The notes beneath the pieces were generated by a model that was not told the origin of the DNA, ran no database searches, and worked only from the letters and a program-made list of their open reading frames with translations. A stretch of 55,955 nucleotides of DNA from positions 1-55,955 of the forward strand of contig CAMYLU010000019.1 in assembly GCA_947259485.1 (NCBI GenBank), written 5' to 3'. Shown piece by piece: positions 1-8,704 of the stretch. Source of the DNA: an uncultured Gammaproteobacteria bacterium. Lineage in GTDB: Bacteria; Pseudomonadota; Gammaproteobacteria; GCA-001735895. Positions within the stretch are counted from its first letter, which is position 1. Each line of letters opens with the position of its first letter. The translations under genes and the position numbers were made by a program.

Positions 1-249
1 TTCGGGTCGGTTGCTGCCGCTGATCAATACAATTTGAGCGTCTGCTTTGGTGGTTGATTAATATTATTCCCCCGAAAATTGTGGGCAGCGGACGTATAGG
101 GATATGACATTGATTGCGCCCCGGTGGTGTTCATACAGGTACCAATTTTAGCCCACTAAAGTGCAGTGAAAAATTTCACACTCTTGTATCTGAGCACCAG
201 GACATCTATCTACTATTATTAAGCATGAGATAAATCATCGGAGGATGTC
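1..249. other. Leading intergenic stretch, no gene seen
   Basis: I see no convincing coding region here. A short inverted repeat, GTGAAA-AA-TTTCAC at 166-179, lies about 70 bases before the first small gene and could be an operator. The stretch ends with a good ribosome binding site (GGAGG, 240-244) that serves the ORF starting at 250. Confidence 0.4.
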
Positions 250-507
250 ATGGTAAAACTTACGACGATGCGAATTTGGATAGGTATCTCCATCGCATGG
301 CCCTTTTTGTGTATGCTGATGTTTAACAAATGGTTCTTTTTCAGCCCGTTGGGATTGCTAATCACGTTTGTGCTGCCCGTCGCGGGTTGGGCTTTGTGGT
401 GGAAATTTTACCGCGAAGAAGAGCAAATACTTGCCATTAGCGATAAACTTAACGTAGATAAAGGTATCGGGTTTTTAACCAACCTGAAAAAACGCCTTTT
501 TAATTAG
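250..507 (+). CDS. Small two-helix membrane protein, unrecognised
   Basis: An 85-residue protein with two hydrophobic segments (about residues 8-25 and 30-50), an aromatic-rich turn (KWFFFSP, WALWWKF) and a charged C-terminal tail of about 30 residues. The start is supported by GGAGG five bases before the ATG. I do not recognise the family. It stands alone, with no neighbour on the same strand close enough to be a certain operon partner. It probably sits in the inner membrane with a cytoplasmic tail. Its role is unknown. Confidence 0.6.
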   Translation: MVKLTTMRIWIGISIAWPFLCMLMFNKWFFFSPLGLLITFVLPVAGWALWWKFYREEEQILAISDKLNVDKGIGFLTNLKKRLFN

Positions 508-678
508 TCGGCATTTTCCATACCCCTGATCCCTGTTTATCAGGCTCTCCCCATCCACTGGTGTAACACCCCGGTGTTTTAAGCCTCCCAGGTAGCAATC
601 GATTCCGTCATTGTGAGTCGGGTCACGCAAATTGAATCCTGGATCACGGAAACTGAACCTGTTTATCCAGGACAGAAA

Positions 679-792
679 ATGGTTAAAATAACGGTGATCC
701 TGTCAAAACTTCTCCTGGTACTGCTGTTACCATTTGTCTTAATCTGGGCGATCGTTACCGATATACTCGGCATAGTAGTCTCTGAAGGATAA
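679..792 (+). CDS. Very small single-span membrane protein (37 residues)
   Basis: A 37-residue ORF: a short basic N-terminus (MVKITVILSK), one strong hydrophobic helix (residues 9-27) and a short tail ending in SEG. An AGGACAG ribosome-binding-like sequence lies just upstream of the ATG. This is a typical small membrane-protein layout, and such genes are often missed. No family is recognised. Conservation in relatives would decide whether it is translated. Confidence 0.4.
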   Translation: MVKITVILSKLLLVLLLPFVLIWAIVTDILGIVVSEG

Positions 793-930
793 CCTGGAGC
801 AGTCCAGAACTCCCCGGAGCCCTGCCTTGGCACGGGACGGAGCTGATTCCACTAAAAAACTTCAGCAATACAAGCTATCCATCCCATTGAAGGGTAGCTA
901 CAGACAATCGAGAATCATTTCACAACTCCG

Positions 931-1944
931 ATGAAAAGCGAAATATTCAGGCAATGTCAAAGACTATTCCCGGAGTGGTCTGCACTCTCGATGACAGATT
1001 TCGAGTTTGACGATCCCGGGGGTTTTTCGTCGTTCACGATGGGTATTCGGTCTAGCAAACCGGTACAACCACCCGCAGTCCTCTATCGTCGACTCGAGGG
1101 TAAGGACAATGCGATTCTGGACTTTGAAACCGAAAAGGAAGTGTTTCTTGCCCTGGGGGCCAATAACATAGCTGCCCACTGCCATTACTACGATAAAACC
1201 TGTCGCATCGAGAGCTTCTATCAGGGTCGCAGTTTGACCGCCAATGATTTATTCGAAGCGGAAAACCTGCGCCAGATCGCCAGTCAACTTTATCGCTTGC
1301 ACCAGTTGATGCCACCGGGCCTGCCCCGACAATCGCTTTTCGAACTGCTACACGATAAGTGGGGCCAATTAGCAAAACAGGTCCTGAAAAATGAAATCGA
1401 TTGCTTCCCGCCCAATGAGCGAACCATGTGCGAAGCGCTACGCGAAATTTACAGTCCGGCAACGCTTGAAAAGGTCAGGCAATGCCTGCCCGATGGCGAG
1501 CTCACTTTTTGTCACAACGACACCTATCATGGCAACATCATGAAACTCGATGGCGGCGAGATCAAGCTGGTTGATTTTGAATTTTCCTGTCTCAACAACA
1601 AGGCTTACGACTTTTCCAACCTGTTTGCTGAAACCGTGATGCGTCATCAGCAGGCGGATTATCCTTACTTTCGAATTGCAGAACCGGAATACGATGACCA
1701 TGAACTCGGCCTGCTAATCAATTTTTACCTGGATAACGCCGAATTTGAAAACCCGCAGGCAAGACAAAAAGAGTTTGAGAAATTACTGCGTGATACTAAC
1801 GCGATGCTGATGCTGTCTGACTACAAATATGCCATGGCTGCACTACCATTAGCCGTTAATCCTATCCAGAAAATTCGCTTTATCCCGTATGCCTACCAGC
1901 GATTTAACAAATTCCTGGCGTCCTGCGAACAGCTCGACTCGTGA
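931..1944 (+). CDS. Choline/ethanolamine kinase-like phosphotransferase (APH fold)
   Basis: A 337-residue soluble kinase of the aminoglycoside-phosphotransferase/choline-kinase superfamily. The catalytic loop reads CHNDTYHGN with D197 as the expected base, and the metal-binding motif reads LVDFEFS with D215. The DFE form, rather than DFG, and the downstream NKAYDFSNLFAE segment are typical of choline and ethanolamine kinases. It likely phosphorylates a small amino alcohol or sugar using ATP in the cytosol. The neighbours are not metabolic partners, so the substrate is uncertain. Length is normal for the family. Confidence 0.75.
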   Translation: MKSEIFRQCQRLFPEWSALSMTDFEFDDPGGFSSFTMGIRSSKPVQPPAVLYRRLEGKDNAILDFETEKEVFLALGANNIAAHCHYYDKTCRIESFYQGRSLTANDLFEAENLRQIASQLYRLHQLMPPGLPRQSLFELLHDKWGQLAKQVLKNEIDCFPPNERTMCEALREIYSPATLEKVRQCLPDGELTFCHNDTYHGNIMKLDGGEIKLVDFEFSCLNNKAYDFSNLFAETVMRHQQADYPYFRIAEPEYDDHELGLLINFYLDNAEFENPQARQKEFEKLLRDTNAMLMLSDYKYAMAALPLAVNPIQKIRFIPYAYQRFNKFLASCEQLDS

Positions 1945-2010
1945 TCTTAATCCGTGGGAAATTATTTCATGCGGCCGATGAATATAGCTGCCGAGGCAGA
2001 GCCAATAAAA

Positions 2011-2550
2011 TTAATCTGGCACGCAAACCCCGTCGGTCGATTTGCTTTCCAGGTTCTCGTCAGCAGGAACAGGATTCGTCCTGAATTGCACTGCATCTTC
2101 TTCAATGAAAGCCGGACCATCCAGCGCCTTACCCAGTAAGTACCTCGTCAGGTTCGTGGGCGTAACCTTGTTTATCGCGCCTTCTTCTGAATCGTTAAGG
2201 CCCGCGGTCACACCCAGTTCATAGGCATTCGAGCATCCCGCTTTATAACTTATTGCCAAAGGATCTGCCAATGCTATCCCCTTTTCATAGATTCCCCACA
2301 ACTTGTCGGGCGAAATTTTATTACAGGTATCTCTGAGCAGTTCTTGCTGCAGAGCCATGTCACTACAGCCCTGGCGATTCAACACGCTCCAGAAGAATGA
2401 CTTGAGATAACCCGAAGTAAATGCCACTTCTTCCGGGGCTTTAAATAACTGCTTATGACTAACCAGGGCATCGAGTATCTGGCGGTGTATCAGCACACCA
2501 ATTTTGCTGGCCGACTTTCTATACTTTCGATTGCCGCGAAAACCAAACAT
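2011..2550 (-). CDS. Hypothetical 179-residue protein
   Basis: I do not recognise this protein. It is mostly polar and alpha-helical, has three scattered cysteines in the central part (GCSDMALQ, RDTCNKI, AGCSNAY) plus one near the C-terminus (GVCVPD), and has no signal peptide or membrane segment. A strong GGGAGGG sequence precedes the ATG by about four bases, which supports the start. It is convergent with the kinase-like gene on its left and transcribed away from the Hsp20 gene. The central part (DPLAISYKAGC ... ELGVTAGLND) looks like a compact folded domain. No function is proposed. Confidence 0.6.
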   Translation of the reverse strand: MFGFRGNRKYRKSASKIGVLIHRQILDALVSHKQLFKAPEEVAFTSGYLKSFFWSVLNRQGCSDMALQQELLRDTCNKISPDKLWGIYEKGIALADPLAISYKAGCSNAYELGVTAGLNDSEEGAINKVTPTNLTRYLLGKALDGPAFIEEDAVQFRTNPVPADENLESKSTDGVCVPD

Positions 2551-2746
2551 ATACCCTCCCGAACTGACGTAGCATTACTATCTTCATCAACAAGGGGAAG
2601 ATTACCACAACAGGCAGGAACCAAAACCAGTTTCGCATCGTTTCAGCAGGTCTAATATAGAGCTAAACGAAGGTTGCTAACAAACCTGGCGGTATCAATC
2701 GGAATGTTAACGCGGTATGGATGGGGTTTAAGTGGGGAAACCTTGT

Positions 2747-2780
2747 AAAAGCTGCCGCAGCCCCGGGCAGGCTGCGGCAA
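2747..2780 (-). terminator. Rho-independent terminator of the Hsp20 gene
   Basis: On the minus strand a perfect 9-bp stem (GCCGCAGCC / GGCTGCGGC, extendable by flanking pairs) with a short loop is followed by TTTT. It lies 11 bases past the hsp20 stop codon. Confidence 0.8.
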
Positions 2781-2791
2781 CTCACTACTAT

Positions 2792-3259
2792 TTAAGCTGC
2801 TTTTTCAGCTTTATCCTTATGCTCGAGGGTGCTGCCGGCAGAGCCGATAGCAATCGACTTCGGCTTCATTGCCTCGGGGATTTCCTTGACCAGGCTGACA
2901 GTCAACAGGCCGTTTTTCAGGTCTGCGCCGCTGACCTCAATATGGTCGGCAAGGTTGAACTTGCGCTCAAAGCTGCGATTGGCGATGCCGCGATACAGGT
3001 AGGATCTTTCCTCGCTGTCATCGGCTTTTTTACCGCGTACCCGCAACTCGCCTTTTTCGACCTGGATATCAAGTTCGCTTTCTTCGAAACCCGCAACCGC
3101 GAGCGTAATCGCGTAGCGATCGTCTCCGGTAGCCTCGATATCATAAGGCGGGAAACCGACTGCACTCTTTTGGCTACGCAAGGCATTATCCAGCAGGGAA
3201 CCCATGCGGTCGAAACCGATGCTGCTGCGGTACAAGGGGGATAAATCGATAGTTGTCAT
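2792..3259 (-). CDS. Small heat shock protein Hsp20 (IbpA type)
   Basis: A 155-residue ATP-independent holdase chaperone. After the N-terminal MTTIDLSPLYRSSIGFDRM, typical of IbpA-like proteins, comes an alpha-crystallin domain (about residues 35-130: YDIEATGDDRY, LAVAGF, GELRVRG, then RGIANRSFERKFNL and the GLLTVSL strand). The C-terminal tail has the IAI anchor (KSIAIGSA) used for oligomer assembly. The start at 3259 is chosen because GGAGAATTTGTT precedes it; an in-frame start 14 codons upstream has no such site. A sigma-32-like promoter and a terminator frame the gene as a single heat-induced unit. Confidence 0.93.
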   Translation of the reverse strand: MTTIDLSPLYRSSIGFDRMGSLLDNALRSQKSAVGFPPYDIEATGDDRYAITLAVAGFEESELDIQVEKGELRVRGKKADDSEERSYLYRGIANRSFERKFNLADHIEVSGADLKNGLLTVSLVKEIPEAMKPKSIAIGSAGSTLEHKDKAEKAA

Positions 3260-3331
3260 AACAAATTCTCCTATTGAAGCAATTAATGAATGTGCCGCCA
3301 TTCTCTTCGAGACCTGGCGATCACTGCTTCC

Positions 3332-3360
3332 TATGTGGGAGTTTTTATTATAATTTCAAG
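3332..3360 (-). promoter_or_regulatory. Sigma-32 heat-shock promoter for hsp20
   Basis: On the minus strand CTTGAAA (3360-3354) and CCCACATA (3339-3332) are separated by 14 bases. This fits the RpoH consensus CTTGAAA-N11-16-CCCCATNT closely. It leaves an untranslated leader of roughly 65 bases before the hsp20 start codon. Confidence 0.75.
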
Positions 3361-3373
3361 GCTGGGGGCGGGA

Positions 3374-6300
3374 TTATTTTCCCGCTTTCTGTTGGTCGAG
3401 CCACTGAATCAGGTGGTTGAAAGGTAACGGGCGCGACACGATGAAACCCTGTACCTGGTCGCAACCAACCTCGGCAACAACATCCCAGTCTCGCTGGTCC
3501 TCGACGCCCTCGGCGACTACCTTCATGTCGAGTTTTTTCGCCAGTAGCACGCTTGATTCAAGAATCGCACGCGCCGAAGCTTCTTGCGCCACGCCATGCA
3601 CAAAAGCACGGTCAATTTTAAACTCGGAAAAAGGAATACGCTGCAGTTGTTCCATCGAAGAATAACCCGTGCCAAAGTCGTCGATCGACAAGTTGAAGCG
3701 CTTCAGTGATAGCCGGCTCAGAATATCAAGTGCAACCGAAAGATGTTCCATCAAACGGCTTTCAGTAATTTCGAATGAAATACTGGATGCCTCCAGTCCA
3801 CAGTTTTCGAGCATGTTTGAAACCCGGTCAGGCCAGTCCAGGTCAGTTAATGAATCCACCGACAGGTTAATCGCAATATTGAGGTTGTGGCCCATTGATT
3901 TCAATTTCGTCGCGTACTCCAGAACCCTGATTAAAACCTGGTCGGTTAGATCTCTTATCAGTCCATTTTCTTCCGCCAGGGTAATGAAAGCATTCGGCTT
4001 TATTAACCCCTTGTCTGGATGGTTCCAGCGTATCAGCGCCTCGACACCGACAACCTGGCCGGTTTTAATATCTACCTTGGGTTGAAAATAGGTATCCAGC
4101 TGACCCTCGGCGATCGCTTTTTTAAGCTCTGCAAGTGGAAGCGGACCAACCATCATCATCGTGCCTTCCTGGCGAATCTGGTCGAGGGAATCGAGCAGTT
4201 CGCTGAGTTTGGCCGGTACTGCCGGTTTTTCCAGCACACCAAGCACATGTAAATCGTGTTCGATGGCCAATTTTTCGACGGTTTTCAGAATTCGTAAATC
4301 TTCTCCACTGGTCAGAATCAACGATCCCGAAAATTCCTGTTTTGACAGGTGGCGAATAAACTCGACTCCATCCATTTCGGGCATGTTCAGGTCACAAATC
4401 ACGACATCGACCCGGCCACCATTGCCTTCCAGAATTTCCAGCGCCGCCGGTCCGGACATCGCGTTTAACACCCCCGAAATACCCAGATCGTTCAGCATTA
4501 CCGTCATCACACGGTGCATGATGTAGTCGTCATCGACCAGCAGTAGCTTGATACTAAACTGGGTGATCTCTTCGTCATCGTCAGGCAACTGGGAATTGAA
4601 CTCCGGTTCCACAACAACCGCTGCCCTTTCGGGTACCGGTTCGCCGAGAAATTTCTCGATAAACCCTGACGCTTCGGCGGCATGCTCGCGTAAGCGGGGA
4701 ATCATAACCGCGATCTGGTCCCAGGCCGCGTCGGTCGCCCTGGATTCCAGTTGCTGGCAGGTTTGCGCTATGACCATCGCGCCCAGGCTTCGCGACGACG
4801 ATTTCAACTTGTGGGTATATTCGGCAATTTGCTCGTTATTCTTCCAGGCAAAGGCCTGCTGGATATTCTCAAGCTCATCTTCAAGCGTTTCTTGATAAGC
4901 TTTAAGCAACCTTCGGTGCAGGTCGGGATTGTCTCCGGTGGATTGCTTCAGCACACTCAGGTCGATGGCCCCCTCTACAACCAGGTCAACCGCTTCGTGT
5001 TTATCCTGCCCCGCTTCATCGGAACCATTGTCCGGTGCCCATTTTTCAAGCGCACTGCGTAAATCATCGAGTTCTACCGGCTTGGGGATGACGTCATCGA
5101 CACCGACTGCGAAGCATTTCTCGACATCCGCTTCCAGCGCGTTGGCGGTTATTGCGATTACCGGTGCACGTGCGTCGTGACCATTTTCCTGCTCCCTGAT
5201 TTCCTGCACCAGTTCATAACCATTCATTTCAGGCATACGGATATCGGTAAGCAACAGCTTATAGTGCCCACGCTGCCAGAGCTCGAGTGCCTGCGCTCCG
5301 TTTTCGACATAGTCGGCGCTGTAGCCAAGAATATTCAACTGTGCGGCCATCAGTTCCTGGTTAATCAGGTTATCTTCGGCAACCAGGATGTGTGAAGTTT
5401 CCCCATCGGGTCGACTGATCCGGGTCGTTTTCGGATCGGGAAAATCTACCAGGCTGCCAGCTTTCGGTGTTGGCGCGAGTTCGAGCCTTACCCAGAATGT
5501 ACTGCCCTCTCCGGGATTGCTATCGATTTCGAGTTCACCGCGCATTAAATCAACCAGCTGCCGTGTAATCACCAGTCCAATTCCGGAACCTTCGACGCCG
5601 CTAAATTCAGCACCCAGTCGATTGAAAGGCTGGAACAGTTCTTTAAGTTTTTCGGGTGAAATTCCAACGCCGGTATCGCGGACACCTATGCGCAACAGGT
5701 TATCGTCACCATGTTCAAAAATAACACTGACGGTGCCGTTCTCATGGTTGTACTTGACGGCATTTGTCAACAGGTTCAGGAAAACCTGCTTGAGTCGAAT
5801 CGAGTCCGCTACCACGTTTAAATTTTTGAAACGCGATGCATCAAATTCGATAACGATATTACGATTCTGGGCTAGTGGTTCCACCCAGTGAACGCTATCG
5901 TTTAAAACCTGCTTCAGTGAAACTGGCTCCAGCGATACGTCGGTTTCACCCGCTTCGATGCGTGATAAATCGAGTATCTGGTCGATCAGCGACATCAGGT
6001 GTTTGGCAGCTCGATTTATTTCGGTTGCGTTGGCGAGGTGCTGTTCACTCAGGCTCCGATCATATTCAAATAATTGCGAAAACCCGAGAATCGCATTCAG
6101 CGGGGTACGCAGTTCGTGGCTCATGCTCGACAGGAACTCGGATTTGGCCTGGTTGGCCTCCTCTGCCTGGGTTTTGGCCTCGATCAATCTTGTCTCCGCC
6201 TCTTTACGATCGGTGATATCTTCATGGATGGTGATGACCCGCTCCCAGCTATCTTCGTAACCCCTCACTACGGTCACGATTGAGCGGGTTTCAAAATACG

Positions 6301-7183
6301 AGCCGTCTAAACGAGAGTCGATTCGTTCCGCAGAGTAGTAATTGTCAACGCTGGCAAGTGCGGCAATTTCTTTGGCGTAGTACTCGGCCCATTGCGCATC
6401 CCACCAGCTACCGACATCGCTTTCACCGGCGAGAAACATTTCTTCGGAGTCGGCCTGGTGAATGCGTAACAACGCCTCGTTGACACTGGTAATCCGTGTT
6501 TGCTTAACCAGGTCCTGGAGAATTTTGGGGTTGTCGAGGAAATACTTTTCAAGATCCACCTCGCCCTGGGAACGAAGTTTATCAACTGCCCTCTTTACCT
6601 CGGAATAATCTTCCTCCTGCACACCCAGCGGCAATTGTGCAAACAGGGAGATAAATCGCTCTTCGCTTTGTTGTAACGCATTAATCGAGGCTACGGATTC
6701 CGATATATCCTGCACCATGCCAAAGCTGGAAACCAGGTCGCCATCATCGTCGAATACACCCTGTTCGAATTCGCGCAAATGGCGCACTTTATTTTTACCG
6801 GCCTTTATTCGATATTCGAATATATGGCATTTGTCCGGCTTCAAAATAGATTTGGAATCAAGATGAGAACGAAACAGTTCCAGGTCATCCGGGTGGACGA
6901 TACTTTCAAAATTGTTACGATTCTGGAATAGCTTTTTAAGTCCCGCAGCAGTAACTCCAAAAACATCGACCAACTCATCCGAGTAGGACAATGCCTTGTC
7001 CGCCTTTTCGTCCCACTCCCAGATACCCAGGTTAAGCATTTTTGACAGAGCCTGGCTGCGAAATTCACGGTATTCGAATAAAACCTCTGCCTCGGCTAAT
7101 TGCGAGCGCAATTCCGCAATTTCATCTTGCAACTCCTTCTTGGTCGGGTTGGCTTTCGATGATTTTCTGGTTTTCGCTGTCAA
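3374..7183 (-). CDS. Hybrid histidine kinase: PAS-PAS-HisKA-HATPase-REC-Hpt-REC-EAL
   Basis: A 1269-residue cytosolic signalling protein without membrane segments. An N-terminal coiled coil is followed by two PAS regions (about 45-165 and 175-325), a dimerisation/phosphoacceptor domain (SHELRTPLN, H356), an ATPase domain (NLLTNAVKYN, GSGIGLVI), a receiver (LLTDIRMPEMNG, D647), an Hpt domain (YTHKLKSSSRSLGA, H791), a second receiver (ICDLNMPEMDG, D931) and a C-terminal EAL domain. The EAL domain keeps its catalytic motifs: EALIRW (E1048), FEITES, DDFGTGYSS, FKIDR and VAEGVE. It should therefore hydrolyse cyclic di-GMP under control of an internal His-Asp-His-Asp relay. The signal sensed by the PAS domains is unknown. 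Confidence 0.92.
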   Translation of the reverse strand: MTAKTRKSSKANPTKKELQDEIAELRSQLAEAEVLFEYREFRSQALSKMLNLGIWEWDEKADKALSYSDELVDVFGVTAAGLKKLFQNRNNFESIVHPDDLELFRSHLDSKSILKPDKCHIFEYRIKAGKNKVRHLREFEQGVFDDDGDLVSSFGMVQDISESVASINALQQSEERFISLFAQLPLGVQEEDYSEVKRAVDKLRSQGEVDLEKYFLDNPKILQDLVKQTRITSVNEALLRIHQADSEEMFLAGESDVGSWWDAQWAEYYAKEIAALASVDNYYSAERIDSRLDGSYFETRSIVTVVRGYEDSWERVITIHEDITDRKEAETRLIEAKTQAEEANQAKSEFLSSMSHELRTPLNAILGFSQLFEYDRSLSEQHLANATEINRAAKHLMSLIDQILDLSRIEAGETDVSLEPVSLKQVLNDSVHWVEPLAQNRNIVIEFDASRFKNLNVVADSIRLKQVFLNLLTNAVKYNHENGTVSVIFEHGDDNLLRIGVRDTGVGISPEKLKELFQPFNRLGAEFSGVEGSGIGLVITRQLVDLMRGELEIDSNPGEGSTFWVRLELAPTPKAGSLVDFPDPKTTRISRPDGETSHILVAEDNLINQELMAAQLNILGYSADYVENGAQALELWQRGHYKLLLTDIRMPEMNGYELVQEIREQENGHDARAPVIAITANALEADVEKCFAVGVDDVIPKPVELDDLRSALEKWAPDNGSDEAGQDKHEAVDLVVEGAIDLSVLKQSTGDNPDLHRRLLKAYQETLEDELENIQQAFAWKNNEQIAEYTHKLKSSSRSLGAMVIAQTCQQLESRATDAAWDQIAVMIPRLREHAAEASGFIEKFLGEPVPERAAVVVEPEFNSQLPDDDEEITQFSIKLLLVDDDYIMHRVMTVMLNDLGISGVLNAMSGPAALEILEGNGGRVDVVICDLNMPEMDGVEFIRHLSKQEFSGSLILTSGEDLRILKTVEKLAIEHDLHVLGVLEKPAVPAKLSELLDSLDQIRQEGTMMMVGPLPLAELKKAIAEGQLDTYFQPKVDIKTGQVVGVEALIRWNHPDKGLIKPNAFITLAEENGLIRDLTDQVLIRVLEYATKLKSMGHNLNIAINLSVDSLTDLDWPDRVSNMLENCGLEASSISFEITESRLMEHLSVALDILSRLSLKRFNLSIDDFGTGYSSMEQLQRIPFSEFKIDRAFVHGVAQEASARAILESSVLLAKKLDMKVVAEGVEDQRDWDVVAEVGCDQVQGFIVSRPLPFNHLIQWLDQQKAGK

Positions 7184-7520
7184 AACATTGAGAATTCAAT
7201 TTTCACAGCGCTAAGTATAGGTGCGAATTGGGGGGAAATCCGGACCGAATTCACGTATTTGTGACCTGTATCTCCAGCTGGGTTCTGTTCGATGTCGCGG
7301 TATGGAGAAGGATTCCTGGAGGCGAGTACCAATCCTCGCGAGCTTGTCGTGACCGGGATTTTCGACCTCCCGTTGATCACCGGGAACGCCCCCGGCAAAC
7401 GGGAGCAGTGCCGGCCTGACAATTGTGCGCCGGTTCCCGGCAACATGGGGATTCGATCCTGCTTCCGTGGCCTCTTTTTCAGGGTATAATTTACCCTGAT
7501 CAATTTTACCGAGTACCGAA
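7184..7520. other. Intergenic region between the kinase and thioredoxin-fold genes
   Basis: 337 bases between divergent genes. I see no credible coding region. The right end holds the palindromic -10 region listed separately. The remainder is GC-rich, with no clear terminator or RNA. Confidence 0.4.
7481..7497 (+). promoter_or_regulatory. Palindrome overlapping a TATAAT box
   Basis: AGGGTA-TAATT-TACCCT is a perfect 6-bp inverted repeat that contains a consensus TATAAT (7485-7490), 24 bases before the thioredoxin-fold gene. A repressor bound here would block the -10 element. No good -35 box is seen. Confidence 0.4.
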
Positions 7521-8096
7521 ATGTCAGAAACCCCGTCGACAATGCTTGAAATCGGCACCCAGGCGCCCTCCTTTGCACTACCCGAGCCTGCCAGCGGCAA
7601 CCAGGTAAGCCTGTCAGACTATAATGGCAAGCCGTTACTGGTGGTTTTCTCCTGTAACCACTGTCCTTACGTATTGCACATCCTCAAGTCTTTTACCGGG
7701 TTTGCCAACGCGGCGCGGCTTCGTGGCCTCGAAACGGTCATGATTAACTCCAACGACGTTGCCGGATACCCGGCCGACAGCCCCGAAAAGATGGTTGAAT
7801 TGGCGCTAAATCTCGACTTCGAATTTCCCTACCTGTATGACGAATCACAGCAGGTCGCGTTATCCTACCAGGCAGCATGCACCCCGGATTTCTTTTTATT
7901 CGATGCGGATCATAGACTGGTTTACCGCGGGCAGTACGATGGGTCGAGGCCCGGTAATAGTACCGCCGTCAGCGGCAGTGACATGAAAGCCGCGGTCGAC
8001 GCGTTGCTCGCTGGCACTCTACCATCAGGCGAACAGGTTCCAAGCGTGGGTTGCAATATCAAGTGGCGCGAAGGCAACGCACCGGGTTATTTCTGA
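7521..8096 (+). CDS. Thioredoxin-fold/peroxiredoxin-like protein
   Basis: A 191-residue protein of the AhpC/TSA-TlpA-like thioredoxin superfamily. The N-terminal IGTQAPSFALPEP strand and the central VVFSCNHCPYVLHI with a CXXC motif (CNHC) are diagnostic. The later PDFFLFDADHRLVYRGQYD segment is the usual beta-hairpin and cis-Pro region. There is no signal peptide, so it is likely a cytosolic thiol oxidoreductase or peroxiredoxin-like enzyme of unknown partner. Its last ten bases overlap the end of the convergent gene on the right. Confidence 0.8.
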   Translation: MSETPSTMLEIGTQAPSFALPEPASGNQVSLSDYNGKPLLVVFSCNHCPYVLHILKSFTGFANAARLRGLETVMINSNDVAGYPADSPEKMVELALNLDFEFPYLYDESQQVALSYQAACTPDFFLFDADHRLVYRGQYDGSRPGNSTAVSGSDMKAAVDALLAGTLPSGEQVPSVGCNIKWREGNAPGYF

Positions 8097-8704
8097 GCTT
8101 CGACTGCCGTCGCGCTGTGGTGATCGGCTTTCATCGCGTCCACCTTGTCCATGACTTCCTGCAAGGTAAGCTGGTGGTCCTTGCCACCGCCGAAGATTTC
8201 TCCGAATTCGGTAATCAGGTCGCTGATCTTGTTCTGGGCAACAGAAAGATCGCCTCGCAGCATGTCGTTTTCGCCGCGTAGTGTTGTCATTTCCTGGACG
8301 ACTTCCGGTTGTTCCAGCGGCGGTATTTCAACCCGTGGTTGCATGCATTTATAGGACTTGATCAGTTTGTCCAGCGACATGTCCAGTGTCTTGATTTGTG
8401 CTTTGCCGCCCCGGTACAAGCAGTCTATCAGGCGCTGGAAAAATTCTGTTTCATGTTTATCAATATCGGTCAGCGTGTTCCTTAAATCATCGCCTTCAAG
8501 CTGGTAGACCACCTGCAGGAAAGATTCGGTTTGCTGTCTGTGTGCGGCGGAGCGACCCTTGATGGCTGTGGCAAGATCCGCGATGCTCTTGCGTCTACGC
8601 CGCCTGCGAATTAATGTCACCAGCAACCAGACCAGTAACAGCACCAGCGACAGCACGAAACCTTCGAGCAGTAGAATAAAATAAATTGCGTTGACTTCAA
8701 GCAC
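8087..8704 (-). CDS. Membrane-anchored coiled-coil protein next to a VWA protein
   Basis: A 205-residue protein with one N-terminal transmembrane helix (residues 6-32), an arginine-rich stretch just after it (RRRRRRKS), a helical middle region and a predicted coiled coil near residues 130-175 (EVVQEMTTLRGENDMLRGD). The family is not recognised. Its start overlaps the end of the VWA gene by eight bases, so the two are translationally coupled and probably act together at the inner membrane. The basic stretch after the helix predicts that the bulk of the protein is cytoplasmic. Confidence 0.65.
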   Translation of the reverse strand: MLEVNAIYFILLLEGFVLSLVLLLVWLLVTLIRRRRRRKSIADLATAIKGRSAAHRQQTESFLQVVYQLEGDDLRNTLTDIDKHETEFFQRLIDCLYRGGKAQIKTLDMSLDKLIKSYKCMQPRVEIPPLEQPEVVQEMTTLRGENDMLRGDLSVAQNKISDLITEFGEIFGGGKDHQLTLQEVMDKVDAMKADHHSATAVEAQK

